The position numbers and the translations under genes were made by a program. Below are positions 55,580-64,000 of a stretch of DNA of 64,000 bases, one piece after another. Source of the DNA: Peronospora farinosa (taxonomy: Eukaryota; Oomycota; Peronosporomycetes; Peronosporales; Peronosporaceae); NCBI GenBank assembly GCA_947646735.1, contig CANTFK010000877.1, forward strand, positions 124,001 to 188,000, given 5' to 3'. Position 1 is the first letter of the stretch, and the number at the start of each line of letters is the position of its first letter. The notes beneath the pieces are model-generated. The model saw only the letters and a list, made by a program, of their open reading frames with translations. It ran no database searches and was not told the DNA's origin.

Positions 55580-56863
55580 ATGACGCCTCCCGGCAGTGAG
55601 TCACAGACTCTTAGGGACCTCATTGAGGACGACCTTGAAGAAGCGGTTGATTACGAAAGTGACACCGTCTTTGTGGGACCCGATGGGTCCCCTTTAGCCA
55701 CCCTCACGGGTGAAGATGACACTCGTCATGCACCGAATCCGTTCCCTGAACGTGGTGCAGCAGATGCGCTAACAGCGTTACGTGACCCGCCTGAGGTATC
55801 ATCAACGGTAACGGTTACCAACCCACTCGACGAGCAGCAACAGCGGTCCATCGACCAAGAGGAAGGCGCCAAGCGCCGAACGAAGAACATGACGCGGCTG
55901 AAGGATCACCGACAGTACAGGTTCAAGCCACCTACGGTGGAAGAACGCCTAAAGGAAGCATCTGGGCATTCCCTTTCTGGTTGGACCATTGGGCCTGAGG
56001 CCATTTCGCCTGAGGATGTTGCCACACGCACGGCACTTCGACAACGATATCTGGAGCCCCATATCACTACTCAAAGCCAATACTTGGCACGCCTTAATAG
56101 GCAAGTGCGCGGTGCGCCAGTTCCTCCGATGAAGGGTGTTCCCATCCTTCTGTTCGCGGGGGAAACCGAGGACGAAGAAGACACGGCTTTCAGCCGCTGG
56201 GCGCATTATGCGCGACGTTTAAGCAGCATGTGGGCCCTACGGGCAAGCGCCGATGTGGCAGATATCCGACTTGAGCGGAAGATGCGTTATGATTACGCTA
56301 AATTGAAGGCCCGGGGAAAATTGAAATCCCAACGAACGCATTATGCGCCTGCTGCCCAGCAGCCCAATGTTTCGGCTACCCCTGTAGCCGCGAGTTCACG
56401 ACAGCCCGAGGCCGCTAACCCGCCTACCCTCACCATTACTGGTGAGAAGCGTCAGCGCCAACAGGCAGACCCTGCGCACGACGCTCAAAAACGTCCACGG
56501 CGTATGGGCAGTCCTGCCGAAGGGGAGTCTCAAACTCCCATGAATTCCATGATTCGGGATAACCCCGCCATTTCACCAGATACTGGTTTTGACCATGGCG
56601 GCGACGCTTCTGCAGTAGACGTTCCACATGGAACTGCAGGTTCCCCTGAGCATCGAGCAAAGGAGGAGGAGGCCGGTGTATCGGCACAAGCTCATGCCGA
56701 GCTTGTTCAGGAGGTGCGGACCCTTCGTGAGGAGAGGCAGACGATGAACTCCCGGCTGGAGTCCCTGGAAGAGAGTCGGACCCGAATGCAGGGTCAACTT
56801 GACTTGTTGGTGCAGATGCTCCGTCCCGCGACAATGCCAATGGGCCCGGCGCGAGCGCCTTAG
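55580..56863 (+). CDS. Antisense gene of family D (aORF), intact
   Basis: An intact 427-codon frame on the strand opposite to gag-pol, from Met 55580 (112 bp from the 3' LTR) to TAG 56863; an in-frame TTG at 55562 is less likely. Acidic N-terminus (about 1-60), central Arg/Trp-rich domain (about 100-255: R-W-A-H-Y-A-R-R-L near 212), a basic K-R-P-R-R patch (about 310) that could be nuclear-targeting, and a C-terminal coiled coil (about 375-415). Its last 428 bp overlap the end of pol, giving convergent, mutually antisense 3' ends. No known family recognised. Similar frames occur in families A, B and C. It would need a promoter reading out of, or near, the 3' LTR. Confidence 0.65.
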   Translation: MTPPGSESQTLRDLIEDDLEEAVDYESDTVFVGPDGSPLATLTGEDDTRHAPNPFPERGAADALTALRDPPEVSSTVTVTNPLDEQQQRSIDQEEGAKRRTKNMTRLKDHRQYRFKPPTVEERLKEASGHSLSGWTIGPEAISPEDVATRTALRQRYLEPHITTQSQYLARLNRQVRGAPVPPMKGVPILLFAGETEDEEDTAFSRWAHYARRLSSMWALRASADVADIRLERKMRYDYAKLKARGKLKSQRTHYAPAAQQPNVSATPVAASSRQPEAANPPTLTITGEKRQRQQADPAHDAQKRPRRMGSPAEGESQTPMNSMIRDNPAISPDTGFDHGGDASAVDVPHGTAGSPEHRAKEEEAGVSAQAHAELVQEVRTLREERQTMNSRLESLEESRTRMQGQLDLLVQMLRPATMPMGPARAP

Positions 56864-59800
56864 CGTCTATTTGGGACGGATCCCGATAAGGTTTTAGCAT
56901 GGCGACATAGAACACAGGATGTGTACGCAATTTGCGCGGCAAGTTAAGCGTATACGCTGTGCCTTTCTTGGCAATGACCTTAAAGGGTCCGATAAAGCGC
57001 GGACGCAACTTCGTCTTAAAGACAGCGGATACTACATTGGTAGGTAGGTTTTTAGCATTAAGTAATACTTGGTCTCCGACCTCATAATCATTAATACAAC
57101 CTCTGCCTTTCGCATCTGCATATTCCTTTTGTTTATCTTGACTATCAGCCATTGCATCTTGCACATGTCGTAAGACATTTAGTCGCGTTGCGAGAAACGC
57201 ATTTACCTGTTTCTTAACAGTATTAGGGCTGACATCAGCAAGCCGATCGGCAACCTCTCCCCCACCAAGCCCTGAACCACTCGGTGGTAGCGTTAACGGA
57301 ACGCGTGGGTGTGTGAGACCATTGACATAGAACGGAGTGTAGCCGGTGGAGGCGTGCACGGAATTATTGAGTGCAAACTCAACTACAGGGAGCATAGAGC
57401 TCCAACGCTTAGGCGTTTCAGCACAAACGCTGCGTAGGATATCTTCAACAACGCGATTTACGCGTTCGGTTTGACCATCGGTCTGCGGATGATCCGCCGT
57501 GGACATGTCCAAACGGGTGCCCAGCACCTGGAAGACGGACTTCCAAAATTTACTCGTAAAACGAGGATCACGATCAGAAACAATTGCCACTGGCAAGCCA
57601 TGTTGGCGAAACACCCGATCGATAAACAGCTCCGCTGTACCCACACCATCGATCGAATCTGGCACAGCCGCTAAGTGAGCCATCTTGCTCAAACGGTCAA
57701 CAAAGACCACAATACCTGTATTGCCATGCGAATCTTTCGGTAGGCCAAATACAAAGTCCATACTAATGGACTCCCAGCACCCAGTGGGAATAGGCAAACT
57801 AGCCAGCGGCGCTGCCGAATGGGGCGAGGGTTTCACCCGCTGACACATTTCACACGTACGCACATATGTGCTCACCCATTTGTATAATTTGGGCCACCAA
57901 TAACTTTGGCATACTGCCCCATAGGTCTTTTCACGACCCAAATGACCACCGATGGCGGTGTCATGTACCTCATAGAGGATACGATGCTTCAGGTCCTCGT
58001 CATGAGGAACTACAATACGCGGAGGATCCGCCACATCTGTACGATAGTACAACAGCCCCTCATCGATAGAATATCGATGGAGGCTTGCACGCAATCGTGC
58101 CGACAATTTAATGTCCGAGTCTTTAAACTCCTCACTGCCAAGAGCATGTAGCAACGCTATACAGTGATCATCTTTAGCATACGCCGTACGAATGAGATCG
58201 GTGATAGAAGACGACAACATCGTCACATGAGCAAGCTCATAATCAGGTCTGCGTGACAACGCATCAGCCAAAGCATTTTGCTTGCCCGGCTTATATTTCA
58301 CCTCGAAGTTATATTCGGCAAAGAATGACAGCCATCTGGCCATTCTCTGCGAGAGATGCGGCGACTGAGTCGCAGTGCGTAACGACGCATGATCGGTATA
58401 GATCACAAAAGGCTTTGAGCCCAGCAGATGAACTCTGAATTTGACCAGGGCATACTTCATCGCAAGTAGCTCTTTGTCGTGAACTGGATAGTTCTTTTCT
58501 GCAGCTTTCAGCTGGCGAGATTCAAAAGCGATTACACGCTCACGGCCTTCATCATCTGATTGTAACAGAGCACTGCCAATGGCAAAATCCGATGCGTCAC
58601 AGACGACGCTAAACGGTCGGTCAGGGTCTGGCAAAGCCAAAATAGGAGCATGTAGAAGGCTTGCCTTCACTGCTTGAAAAGCATTTTCGTGTTCGGCATG
58701 CCAACACCATTCCACATCCTTTTTAAGGAGATTGGATAACGGCCGAGCCATATCAGCGTAATTTTCGCTATACTTGTGTAAGTAATTGGCAAGGCCAAGC
58801 CATTTACGCAAGTCCTTCTGAGATTGTGGAACAGGCCAATCGACTATGGCTTTGACTTTGGCGGGATCCGCTCGTAGTCCTCGCTTCCCAATGAAGCACC
58901 CTAGAAAGGGAATTTCTTCGGCCCCGAAGATGCACTTAGATGCATTAGCATATAATTTATTAGTGCGCATGCACTCGAGCACTGCTCGTAAATGAACAAT
59001 ATGGTTCTCAATATCTGACCGACCATGTTCAGCTCGGCTATGGACAAAAATGTCATCAAAATACGTCTGTGCATAACTTCGATGGGGTCGAAACAATTGC
59101 GTCACCAAACGGTTAAACGTAGCCGGAGCATTAGATAGCCCTTGGGGCATCACTAACCACTCCCAGAGCATACCGCTCGGAGTACTAACAGCAGTAAGCG
59201 GAATATCACTAGCTCGCATGAGCAATTGGTAATAACCATCGACTAAGTCGAGCGCACTGTACATGGTACAACCGACCATATTGTTCTGAAGAACATCCTT
59301 TCTAGGTATCGGTGTCTGTGCAGGTATAGTGGCCGCATTGAGCTTATTATAAGCATGAACAATACGCCATTTACCATTTGGTTTCTTAACACAGAAAGTG
59401 GGTGTCGAGTGCGGAGATTTACTTTCACGCACCATGCCCGCCGCGTGCTTTGCACGAAAGAACTCGTCAATGACGTCACACTGTTCTTTGGGTAAAGGCC
59501 ACTGCCGTGTTACACAGTATTTGGTTCCGGGAACCAAGTCAATTTCATGACGTACGCCCCTATCAGGTGGTAGAACCGACGGTGGATCGTGACACACCAC
59601 GTCCTGGAATTCTTTTACCAAAGGATAGTAGGGATCTGAAGGGTCCTTTAGAATAGATGCCCCACTACGTGCACTTAGTGCCGCTTTGGTATCTTCAAGG
59701 ACTGTCTCATCGACAAGCGAGGATGAGTTCAGCTCGAGGTTAGGTCGAATGACCACCATATCGGACAGAGCACCTGCCTTCAAGGCCTGATGAAATTCAT

Positions 59801-60485
59801 CCACAGACATTTCGCCTAGCTCTAAAAGAGCATTTAATGATGGGAGGGCCTCAAGGTCAACCTCACCATCTACATCACCTGTCACTCCGTTGACCAGGGT
59901 GTACAACTGGTCATTGACATTACTATGCGATAAAACAGACGCTTTGCGCCTCGCAGCCGCCATCTGGCGACGCTGCCGTCTCATTGACGAGACCGTACTC
60001 TTTAAAGTACTTGGGATGTTATCTTCCCCAAGGTCAACAGACCCCTTGTCGTTTACCTGCCCTATGTAAGGGCCGATGTCATTACCGACACCCAATGGGT
60101 CACTAGTACCAGTGACTTCACTAACAAGGTCATTGACCTTCACTCGCTCTATACGAGAGCCGATGTCATTACCGACACCCAGTGGGTCACTAGTACCAGT
60201 GACTTCACTAACAAGGTCATTGACCTTCACTCGCTCTATACGAGAGCCGATGTCATTACCGACATCCAGTGAATCGCATTTCCAGCCAATATCACTAACA
60301 AGGTCATCGACCTTAACTTGCTCTATACGAGAGCCGATGTCATTATCGACATCCAGTGAATCGCATTTACAGCCAATATCACTAACAAGGTCATCGACCT
60401 TAACTTGCTCTATACGAGAGCCGATGTCATTACCGACATCCAGTGGGTCACTAGTACCAGTGACTTCACTAACAAGGTCATTGAC
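56436..60485 (-). CDS. pol: Family D pol: linker repeats, RT, RNase H, integrase, chromodomain
   Basis: Open without a stop from just after the TAG at 60486 to 56436; counting from Met 60230 it is 1264 residues. RT approach I-D-L-V-P-G (about 222), [10 protein letters not shown] (about 363), palm Y-F-D-D (about 390). RNase H with D-A-S-D-F-A-I-G (about 555) and D-A-L-S-R-R (about 655). Integrase zinc domain H-x-H ... C-x2-C (about 755-800), catalytic S-M-D-F (about 823), S-D-R-D-P-R-F (about 887), Q-T-E-R-V-N-R (about 921). Chromodomain [16 protein letters not shown] near 1220. All catalytic residues are present. It is in the same frame as protease, separated by one stop. Confidence 0.92.
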   Translation of the reverse strand, partial: VNDLVSEVTGTSDPLDVGNDIGSRIEQVKVDDLVSDIGCKCDSLDVDNDIGSRIEQVKVDDLVSDIGWKCDSLDVGNDIGSRIERVKVNDLVSEVTGTSDPLGVGNDIGSRIERVKVNDLVSEVTGTSDPLGVGNDIGPYIGQVNDKGSVDLGEDNIPSTLKSTVSSMRRQRRQMAAARRKASVLSHSNVNDQLYTLVNGVTGDVDGEVDLEALPSLNALLELGEMSVDEFHQALKAGALSDMVVIRPNLELNSSSLVDETVLEDTKAALSARSGASILKDPSDPYYPLVKEFQDVVCHDPPSVLPPDRGVRHEIDLVPGTKYCVTRQWPLPKEQCDVIDEFFRAKHAAGMVRESKSPHSTPTFCVKKPNGKWRIVHAYNKLNAATIPAQTPIPRKDVLQNNMVGCTMYSALDLVDGYYQLLMRASDIPLTAVSTPSGMLWEWLVMPQGLSNAPATFNRLVTQLFRPHRSYAQTYFDDIFVHSRAEHGRSDIENHIVHLRAVLECMRTNKLYANASKCIFGAEEIPFLGCFIGKRGLRADPAKVKAIVDWPVPQSQKDLRKWLGLANYLHKYSENYADMARPLSNLLKKDVEWCWHAEHENAFQAVKASLLHAPILALPDPDRPFSVVCDASDFAIGSALLQSDDEGRERVIAFESRQLKAAEKNYPVHDKELLAMKYALVKFRVHLLGSKPFVIYTDHASLRTATQSPHLSQRMARWLSFFAEYNFEVKYKPGKQNALADALSRRPDYELAHVTMLSSSITDLIRTAYAKDDHCIALLHALGSEEFKDSDIKLSARLRASLHRYSIDEGLLYYRTDVADPPRIVVPHDEDLKHRILYEVHDTAIGGHLGREKTYGAVCQSYWWPKLYKWVSTYVRTCEMCQRVKPSPHSAAPLASLPIPTGCWESISMDFVFGLPKDSHGNTGIVVFVDRLSKMAHLAAVPDSIDGVGTAELFIDRVFRQHGLPVAIVSDRDPRFTSKFWKSVFQVLGTRLDMSTADHPQTDGQTERVNRVVEDILRSVCAETPKRWSSMLPVVEFALNNSVHASTGYTPFYVNGLTHPRVPLTLPPSGSGLGGGEVADRLADVSPNTVKKQVNAFLATRLNVLRHVQDAMADSQDKQKEYADAKGRGCINDYEVGDQVLLNAKNLPTNVVSAVFKTKLRPRFIGPFKVIAKKGTAYTLNLPRKLRTHPVFYVAMLKPYRDPSQIDAKALAPGPLALSRDGASAPTSQVDPAFGSDSLPGTPAGSSSSASPHEGSAPPEQARHELVPIHRPPPPLLDAQGNLQFHVERLLQKRRRHGQNQYLVKWRGYPESWNSWEFETPLRQDCPYAVDVFERRAQGLPVGADASHQ

Positions 60486-60570
60486 CTATACTCGCTCTAT
60501 ACGAGAGCCGATGTCATTACCGACATCCAGTGAATCGCATTTACAGCCAATATCACTAACAGTATCACTT
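60040..60570 (-). repeat. 87-bp tandem repeats in the family D linker
   Basis: The motif CGAGAGCCGATG recurs at 60,154, 60,241, 60,328, 60,415 and 60,502, exactly 87 bp apart. Each unit encodes 29 residues with V-N-D-L-V-S and G-N-D-I-G-S-R-I-E. Two sub-types alternate in one half (T-G-T-S-D-P or C-K-C-D-S). The single TAG of the pol frame (60486-60488) falls in one unit at a codon that is AAG in the others. Confidence 0.95.
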
Positions 60571-61243
60571 AACGGAGTACGTGCCGTTCCACTAAGTGTC
60601 ATTGAGCTCTGCTCGACACTATTATTGTTGACATCGGAGTTTATCAACTCAGACACTCCAATGTCCAGCACATTAACTGAATCAGTTAATGGCTCGCGCC
60701 AATAGCACTTTTGTTTTCTAGCGAAGGTGGGTTCATGACTCTCCAAAGCTTCGCTAGGAACATTGCGCGTTGCGCCTAAAGTTTTGGATCTCCAATCGAT
60801 CCACGGCTCATGGCGTTCCAGCCAGGCCATACCGAGAATGAGATCATATCTCGAGTCCAAATCTAGGACAAGACAGCGTTCAACGCTATTGAAATCTAAA
60901 AATTTCACACCTAAGTTCAACGGAACTTTAGGAACGGTGACACGTACACCAGTCGCGAGACGTACGGTTATACTGTCACCCTCTTGCGCTTCCAGCGCCT
61001 CAGCATACAGCTGACTCCCCTCAAGGGAGCGACGTCGGACATAGTTCCCTGACGCCCCTGAGTCAATTAAAATTGACCAGGGTTTCTCAAAACCCTTAAC
61101 GGTTGCCGACACAACCAACAAGCCTGGCTTGTAATTTTGTTCTATGGGAGCATCCACAGAACCACCTGGGGCTAAGCCCTGTTTACCTTTACCTCCTAAA
61201 GATTCAACAGAACTTAGTTCTTTCCCAGTAGGGCGCCCCGCGC
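60486..61243 (-). CDS. pro: Family D retropepsin-like protease
   Basis: In the -1 frame relative to gag and open across the gag stop. Active site L-I-D-S-G-A-S-G-N-Y (about 61,065) and D-L-I-L-G-M-A-W (about 60,835). A GTG at 61157 is the first start-like codon, but a fusion to Gag is the likelier product. It ends at TAG 60486-60488 inside the first linker repeat, in the same frame as pol, so readthrough or a recent mutation separates the two. Confidence 0.85.
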
Positions 61244-61265
61244 CTACTGGGAGTTGACATTTTCC
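61224..61265 (-). promoter_or_regulatory. gag-pro junction hairpin with non-canonical shift site (D2)
   Basis: The gag TAG (minus strand, 61244-61246) lies in a hairpin with nine-base arms CCCAGTAGG and CCTACTGGG (61224-61251). At the codon positions where B and C have A AAA AAC, D has G GAA AAT (61259-61265), also 12 bases before the stop. That heptamer is not a standard X XXY YYZ site. Protease is nevertheless in the -1 frame. Confidence 0.6.
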
Positions 61266-62251
61266 CCTGCGGTGCTCGCCTTTTGGCTAGGAGCAGGGCT
61301 TCGGCTTTGCCGATTTGAACGTTGCTTTCGCAACGGACAGCTAGGGCGGAGATGCCTAGTGCTTCCGCACATGTAACATCTACGGATGCTACCTTGCTGC
61401 TCAGCAGCTTGAAGCTCAGCTTCTTCAGCATGGCTGAGGTCCATGGGTTCCGCCCTATTAGAGGTATTTGATTGATACCAGGGCAGACCATATCGAGCAG
61501 ATTTAAAATTGAATTCAGCGTTAAATGCTACGCTTACTGCCTCCTCAAAAGTTGAAGGCTGGACACGGAAAACTTCCGTCCTGGCGACCCCAGTGCGAAG
61601 TCCCTCCATAAAAATGGTTACTCGGACTTCCTCTGCCAGTGGGTCCTGCTGCATAGCAGCAATGAGAGTTCTCAACTCTTGGACATAGTCCGACAATTCT
61701 TTCTTACCCTGTCGGGTAGCTAGGAAGCGTGAGCGCACACGATAAGCCTGATTAGGCGGTGCAAACACACAAGTTAATTGCTTTTTAAGCATCTCCCATG
61801 TGGGAAATGCAGCATTTACAGAGACACCGCTCGTTAGAGCCCACTCTCTAGCTCTTCCACCGAGCTTAGAAATGGCCAAGCCAACTCGTTGCTTATCGGA
61901 TGCAAGCATGGCGGCATCCATTGCCATTTCAACTTCTCGGATCCAGAGGAGAAGGTTCTCTCCCTCCTTCCCCTCGAAGGTCTTGACACTTAAAACAAGT
62001 GGACGAGCCTTTGGCTCTGCATCGGGCACAGGTACCGGGATGTACTGTGTAGGCGCTGCTGACGCTGCCTGGTCATGGACCTGCCCGAGGAGCGTTGCCT
62101 CATAACGCATAAAGGCCTCAAGACGAGCATTTAGAACCTCGGGGCCTTGGGCCAAAAGGGCCTCGATTTGATCAGGCCCGACGAACGCAGATAGTTTATC
62201 TAAGGCGAGTCGTTGTGCCTCAGAGAGGTGATTTTGATTCTCCATTCTCAC
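61244..62251 (-). CDS. gag: Family D Gag
   Basis: 335 residues from Met 62251, intact. An acidic Leu-rich start, then the retrotransposon Gag core at about 85-215 ([30 protein letters not shown]). A P-M-D-L-S-H motif precedes the single zinc knuckle [10 protein letters not shown]4-C (about 290-303), and a Ser/Arg/Lys-rich tail ends it. Gag forms the virus-like particle and binds element RNA. The start is 55 bp from the primer site. Confidence 0.92.
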   Translation of the reverse strand: MRMENQNHLSEAQRLALDKLSAFVGPDQIEALLAQGPEVLNARLEAFMRYEATLLGQVHDQAASAAPTQYIPVPVPDAEPKARPLVLSVKTFEGKEGENLLLWIREVEMAMDAAMLASDKQRVGLAISKLGGRAREWALTSGVSVNAAFPTWEMLKKQLTCVFAPPNQAYRVRSRFLATRQGKKELSDYVQELRTLIAAMQQDPLAEEVRVTIFMEGLRTGVARTEVFRVQPSTFEEAVSVAFNAEFNFKSARYGLPWYQSNTSNRAEPMDLSHAEEAELQAAEQQGSIRRCYMCGSTRHLRPSCPLRKQRSNRQSRSPAPSQKASTAGENVNSQ

Positions 62252-62286
62252 AGAGGGTCAGTCTTTAAAGACTCAGGTGTAGGATT

Positions 62287-62303
62287 GACTACAAGTGCTA
62301 CCA
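62287..62303 (-). other. Primer binding site of D2
   Basis: TGGTAGCACTTGTAGTC on the minus strand, two bases after the 5' LTR. It is the same site type as in B. Confidence 0.7.
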
Positions 62304-62305
62304 AG

Positions 62306-62943
62306 TGTAGCGGAGCTGCACAGCTCTTTAGCCAGAGGAAGACTTTCGGCTGGAAGCCTCTTAGTTCGAGAGAACTAAATAGAGTTAAGGCTAAAAGCCA
62401 CTTAGTTCTAAGGAACTAATTAAACGACTGAAAGTAACCCTGTTCTAAGGAACTAGGAGAGAGACTTTAGTCAGTCAAGCAATAAGCTTAAGGTTCAGAG
62501 AACCAACGCACAGGGTGCAAGAACAAGCTAGAAGCTTAGAGGTTCAGAGAACCAACGCACGAAGTGCACAAGAGAACAAGTCAGAACGACTTGTGATCTT
62601 AAACTCAAAAGGAGAACTGATTTTATTTATGCTTTAAGATTTTATGAATAGTCCTACTCTAAGTACACTACACTAGATTAATTACTATAATAGTAATTAT
62701 TATATGCAGACTTTGCTATTGGACGACGTATCGTCTAAACATCTGTGTATGATGTACTTAGTACAGCGTTATCGATTATCGAATCCTAATCGATAAGATA
62801 CGGTATTACCGAATACCGTATCTCAACGCTTATACTTAATACCTCTCTAAAGAGAAGTATCATAATGCATTATATGCAATACAAGGGGAGTTTAACCGTA
62901 AACTCCCGGAAAGACGCTACAACCGTCGTGTAACCCCGTTACA
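62306..62943 (-). repeat. 5' LTR of D2
   Basis: 638 bp, same ends and length as the 3' LTR. The hairpin arms GATACGGTATT (62797-62807) and AATACCGTATC (62812-62822) are perfect over 11 bp with a four-base loop. Confidence 0.95.
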
Positions 62944-62948
62944 ATACT

Positions 62949-64000
62949 CGTAAAAACACAAGATGCGTAGTCGAATTGGTCAATGTAGGCAGCCACTATC
63001 TATTATATTATATTGCAGAATTCTAGGGATGCGAGAGGTCGAACAAGCAAAACGAGCTGGTGTCAGGACGCGTTCGATTATAAGTGCATCAACGCACAGT
63101 TCCACGTGTTTTTTTCACCGTGTCATCCATCAGCTCCAGTTCCCAGGAGCTCCAGGTTGTCCTATTGCCATACAAAAGAAGCGGATACGAATTACAAGGG
63201 CGACGAAAATGTAATTTCTGAGATTATTTCTTACGAACAATAGAGTCGCATTCTGCCACATGATAAAAGAGTGATGCCACTGTGTGAATGAAAAATGATC
63301 TGAAGATGCCTAGCTTATGTGCTGGCTCGCAACAATTTAAATGTCAACGTTTGTCTCGAATGAAGTGCAAGTCGACGTTTCAGTAGCGCCGAGTGGGTAA
63401 CTAGTCAACACGGATGACTTGGCTCAATTACGGGACCAAGTGTATCCAACTGTAGAAATTGGTGGAGTCATTGTACTTGTTGCAAAGTAGATAGGAAGTA
63501 AAAGTAAAATATGTTCGGTGTTAACTTCTCCTGCCAACACTACAATATGCACTTTAACGACACTATAACTAGACCACGTCTTGTTTCCTATAGCGCCCGT
63601 CTATTCCGCCCATCACCATCCCACGAGACGGTCTCGTTGCCTCGTTTCAGCTGTCAAGTTGTCACCACCATTAGCCCATCCGGTGAGGTCGCATCTTACC
63701 TGCAACAGGTGTTGCACTGTATCGTCAAAAACCTTACCAGCCTGTCAAAATCGATAGTTTCTTACACTAACAACGTCGTCTCTTCATTACTAGGTCTCCT
63801 CGATGGAGGCCTGATGTCTGGTTTCTACAGCTACTGAGCTTGGACGAGACGTCTATACAGAACACCTAAATCTTTCAAATTTCAACTTTCTTGACCTATT
63901 ATACCAAGCAACGGAAATGTTACAGACACCAAACAGCAGCACAACGCCCGTGGTCGACATGAAACATCTGCTGCGAGTGGCTGAAGTAAATAGATAGTCT
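62949..64000. other. Host-like low-copy sequence, possible exons
   Basis: No transposon ends seen. On the plus strand two stretches look mildly coding: about 63,405-63,490 (ending I-V-L-V-A-K, stop) and 63,511-63,837 (108 codons, Ser/Leu/Val-rich). A third, 63,830-63,998, ends R-V-A-E-V-N-R, stop, and could be an exon following a TTTCTACAG acceptor at 63,829. I cannot name a product or join them with confidence. Confidence 0.3.

Larger units (their letters stand above)
54831..62943 (-). mobile_element. Family D Ty3/gypsy retrotransposon, complete and nearly intact (D2)
   Basis: 8.11 kb on the minus strand with a perfect 5-bp duplication ATACT (54826-54830 and 62944-62948). The two 638-bp LTRs look identical on reading. 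Order from the right: 5' LTR, primer site, gag (336 codons), protease, 29-residue repeat linker, RT-RNase H-integrase-chromodomain, and a convergent antisense gene, then the 3' LTR. The only sense-strand defect seen is one TAG in the linker. This is the youngest element in the window. Confidence 0.95.

Noticed and set aside
60076..60705. 209-codon plus-strand frame over the D2 linker repeats
   Set aside because: Same effect: an 87-bp repeat keeps the opposite strand open. Gag-pol runs through on the minus strand.

Overview
The window looks like a repeat block from an oomycete nuclear genome (Phytophthora/downy-mildew type). The basis is dense nested Ty3/gypsy LTR retrotransposons with chromodomain integrases, one element carrying a second plant/archaeal-type RNase H (a trait reported for oomycete Ty3/gypsy groups), and one short-intron gene for a secreted saposin-like protein. 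No tRNA, rRNA, CRISPR or bacterial feature was seen. About 57 of 64 kb is transposon sequence. I name the four gypsy families A to D.

Layout. 1-471: LTR tail of a family A element with an 18-bp GGATCGCG array. 471-2583: 5' half of a family C element (+). 2584-10350: complete family B copy (B1, -). 10351-14802 and 27569-28468: the two ends of a family D copy (D1, -), split by a complete family A element (14803-27568, -). 28469-32365: low-copy host-like island with a saposin-type gene (28926-29858, -) and a hAT relic with an 8-bp target duplication (30182-31438). 32366-32982: unassigned LTR-like sequence. 32983-37397: 3' half of a family C element (+). 37401-45118: second B copy (B2, +). 45119-45663: truncated copia Gag. 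46178-54371: complete C element (C2, +). 54831-62943: complete, young D element (D2, -) with an ATACT duplication and LTRs in which I see no difference. 62949-64000: host-like sequence.

Each family has gag, then protease, a linker made of tandem peptide repeats, RT-RNase H, integrase and chromodomain. Each also has a long open frame on the opposite strand between the integrase/chromodomain end and the 3' LTR, with a predicted coiled coil. In B and C gag is joined to pol by a -1 frameshift cassette: A AAA AAC, 12 nt, then the gag TAG stop sitting in a hairpin. D has the same geometry with a non-canonical heptamer.

The most unusual signal is that the coding strands of C, B and (less densely) D are tiled with perfect short inverted repeats every few tens of bases, with at least two pairs that covary between C copies. 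Most copies are defective, and the B copies share an integrase catalytic Asp-to-Asn change. D2 is the only nearly intact element.
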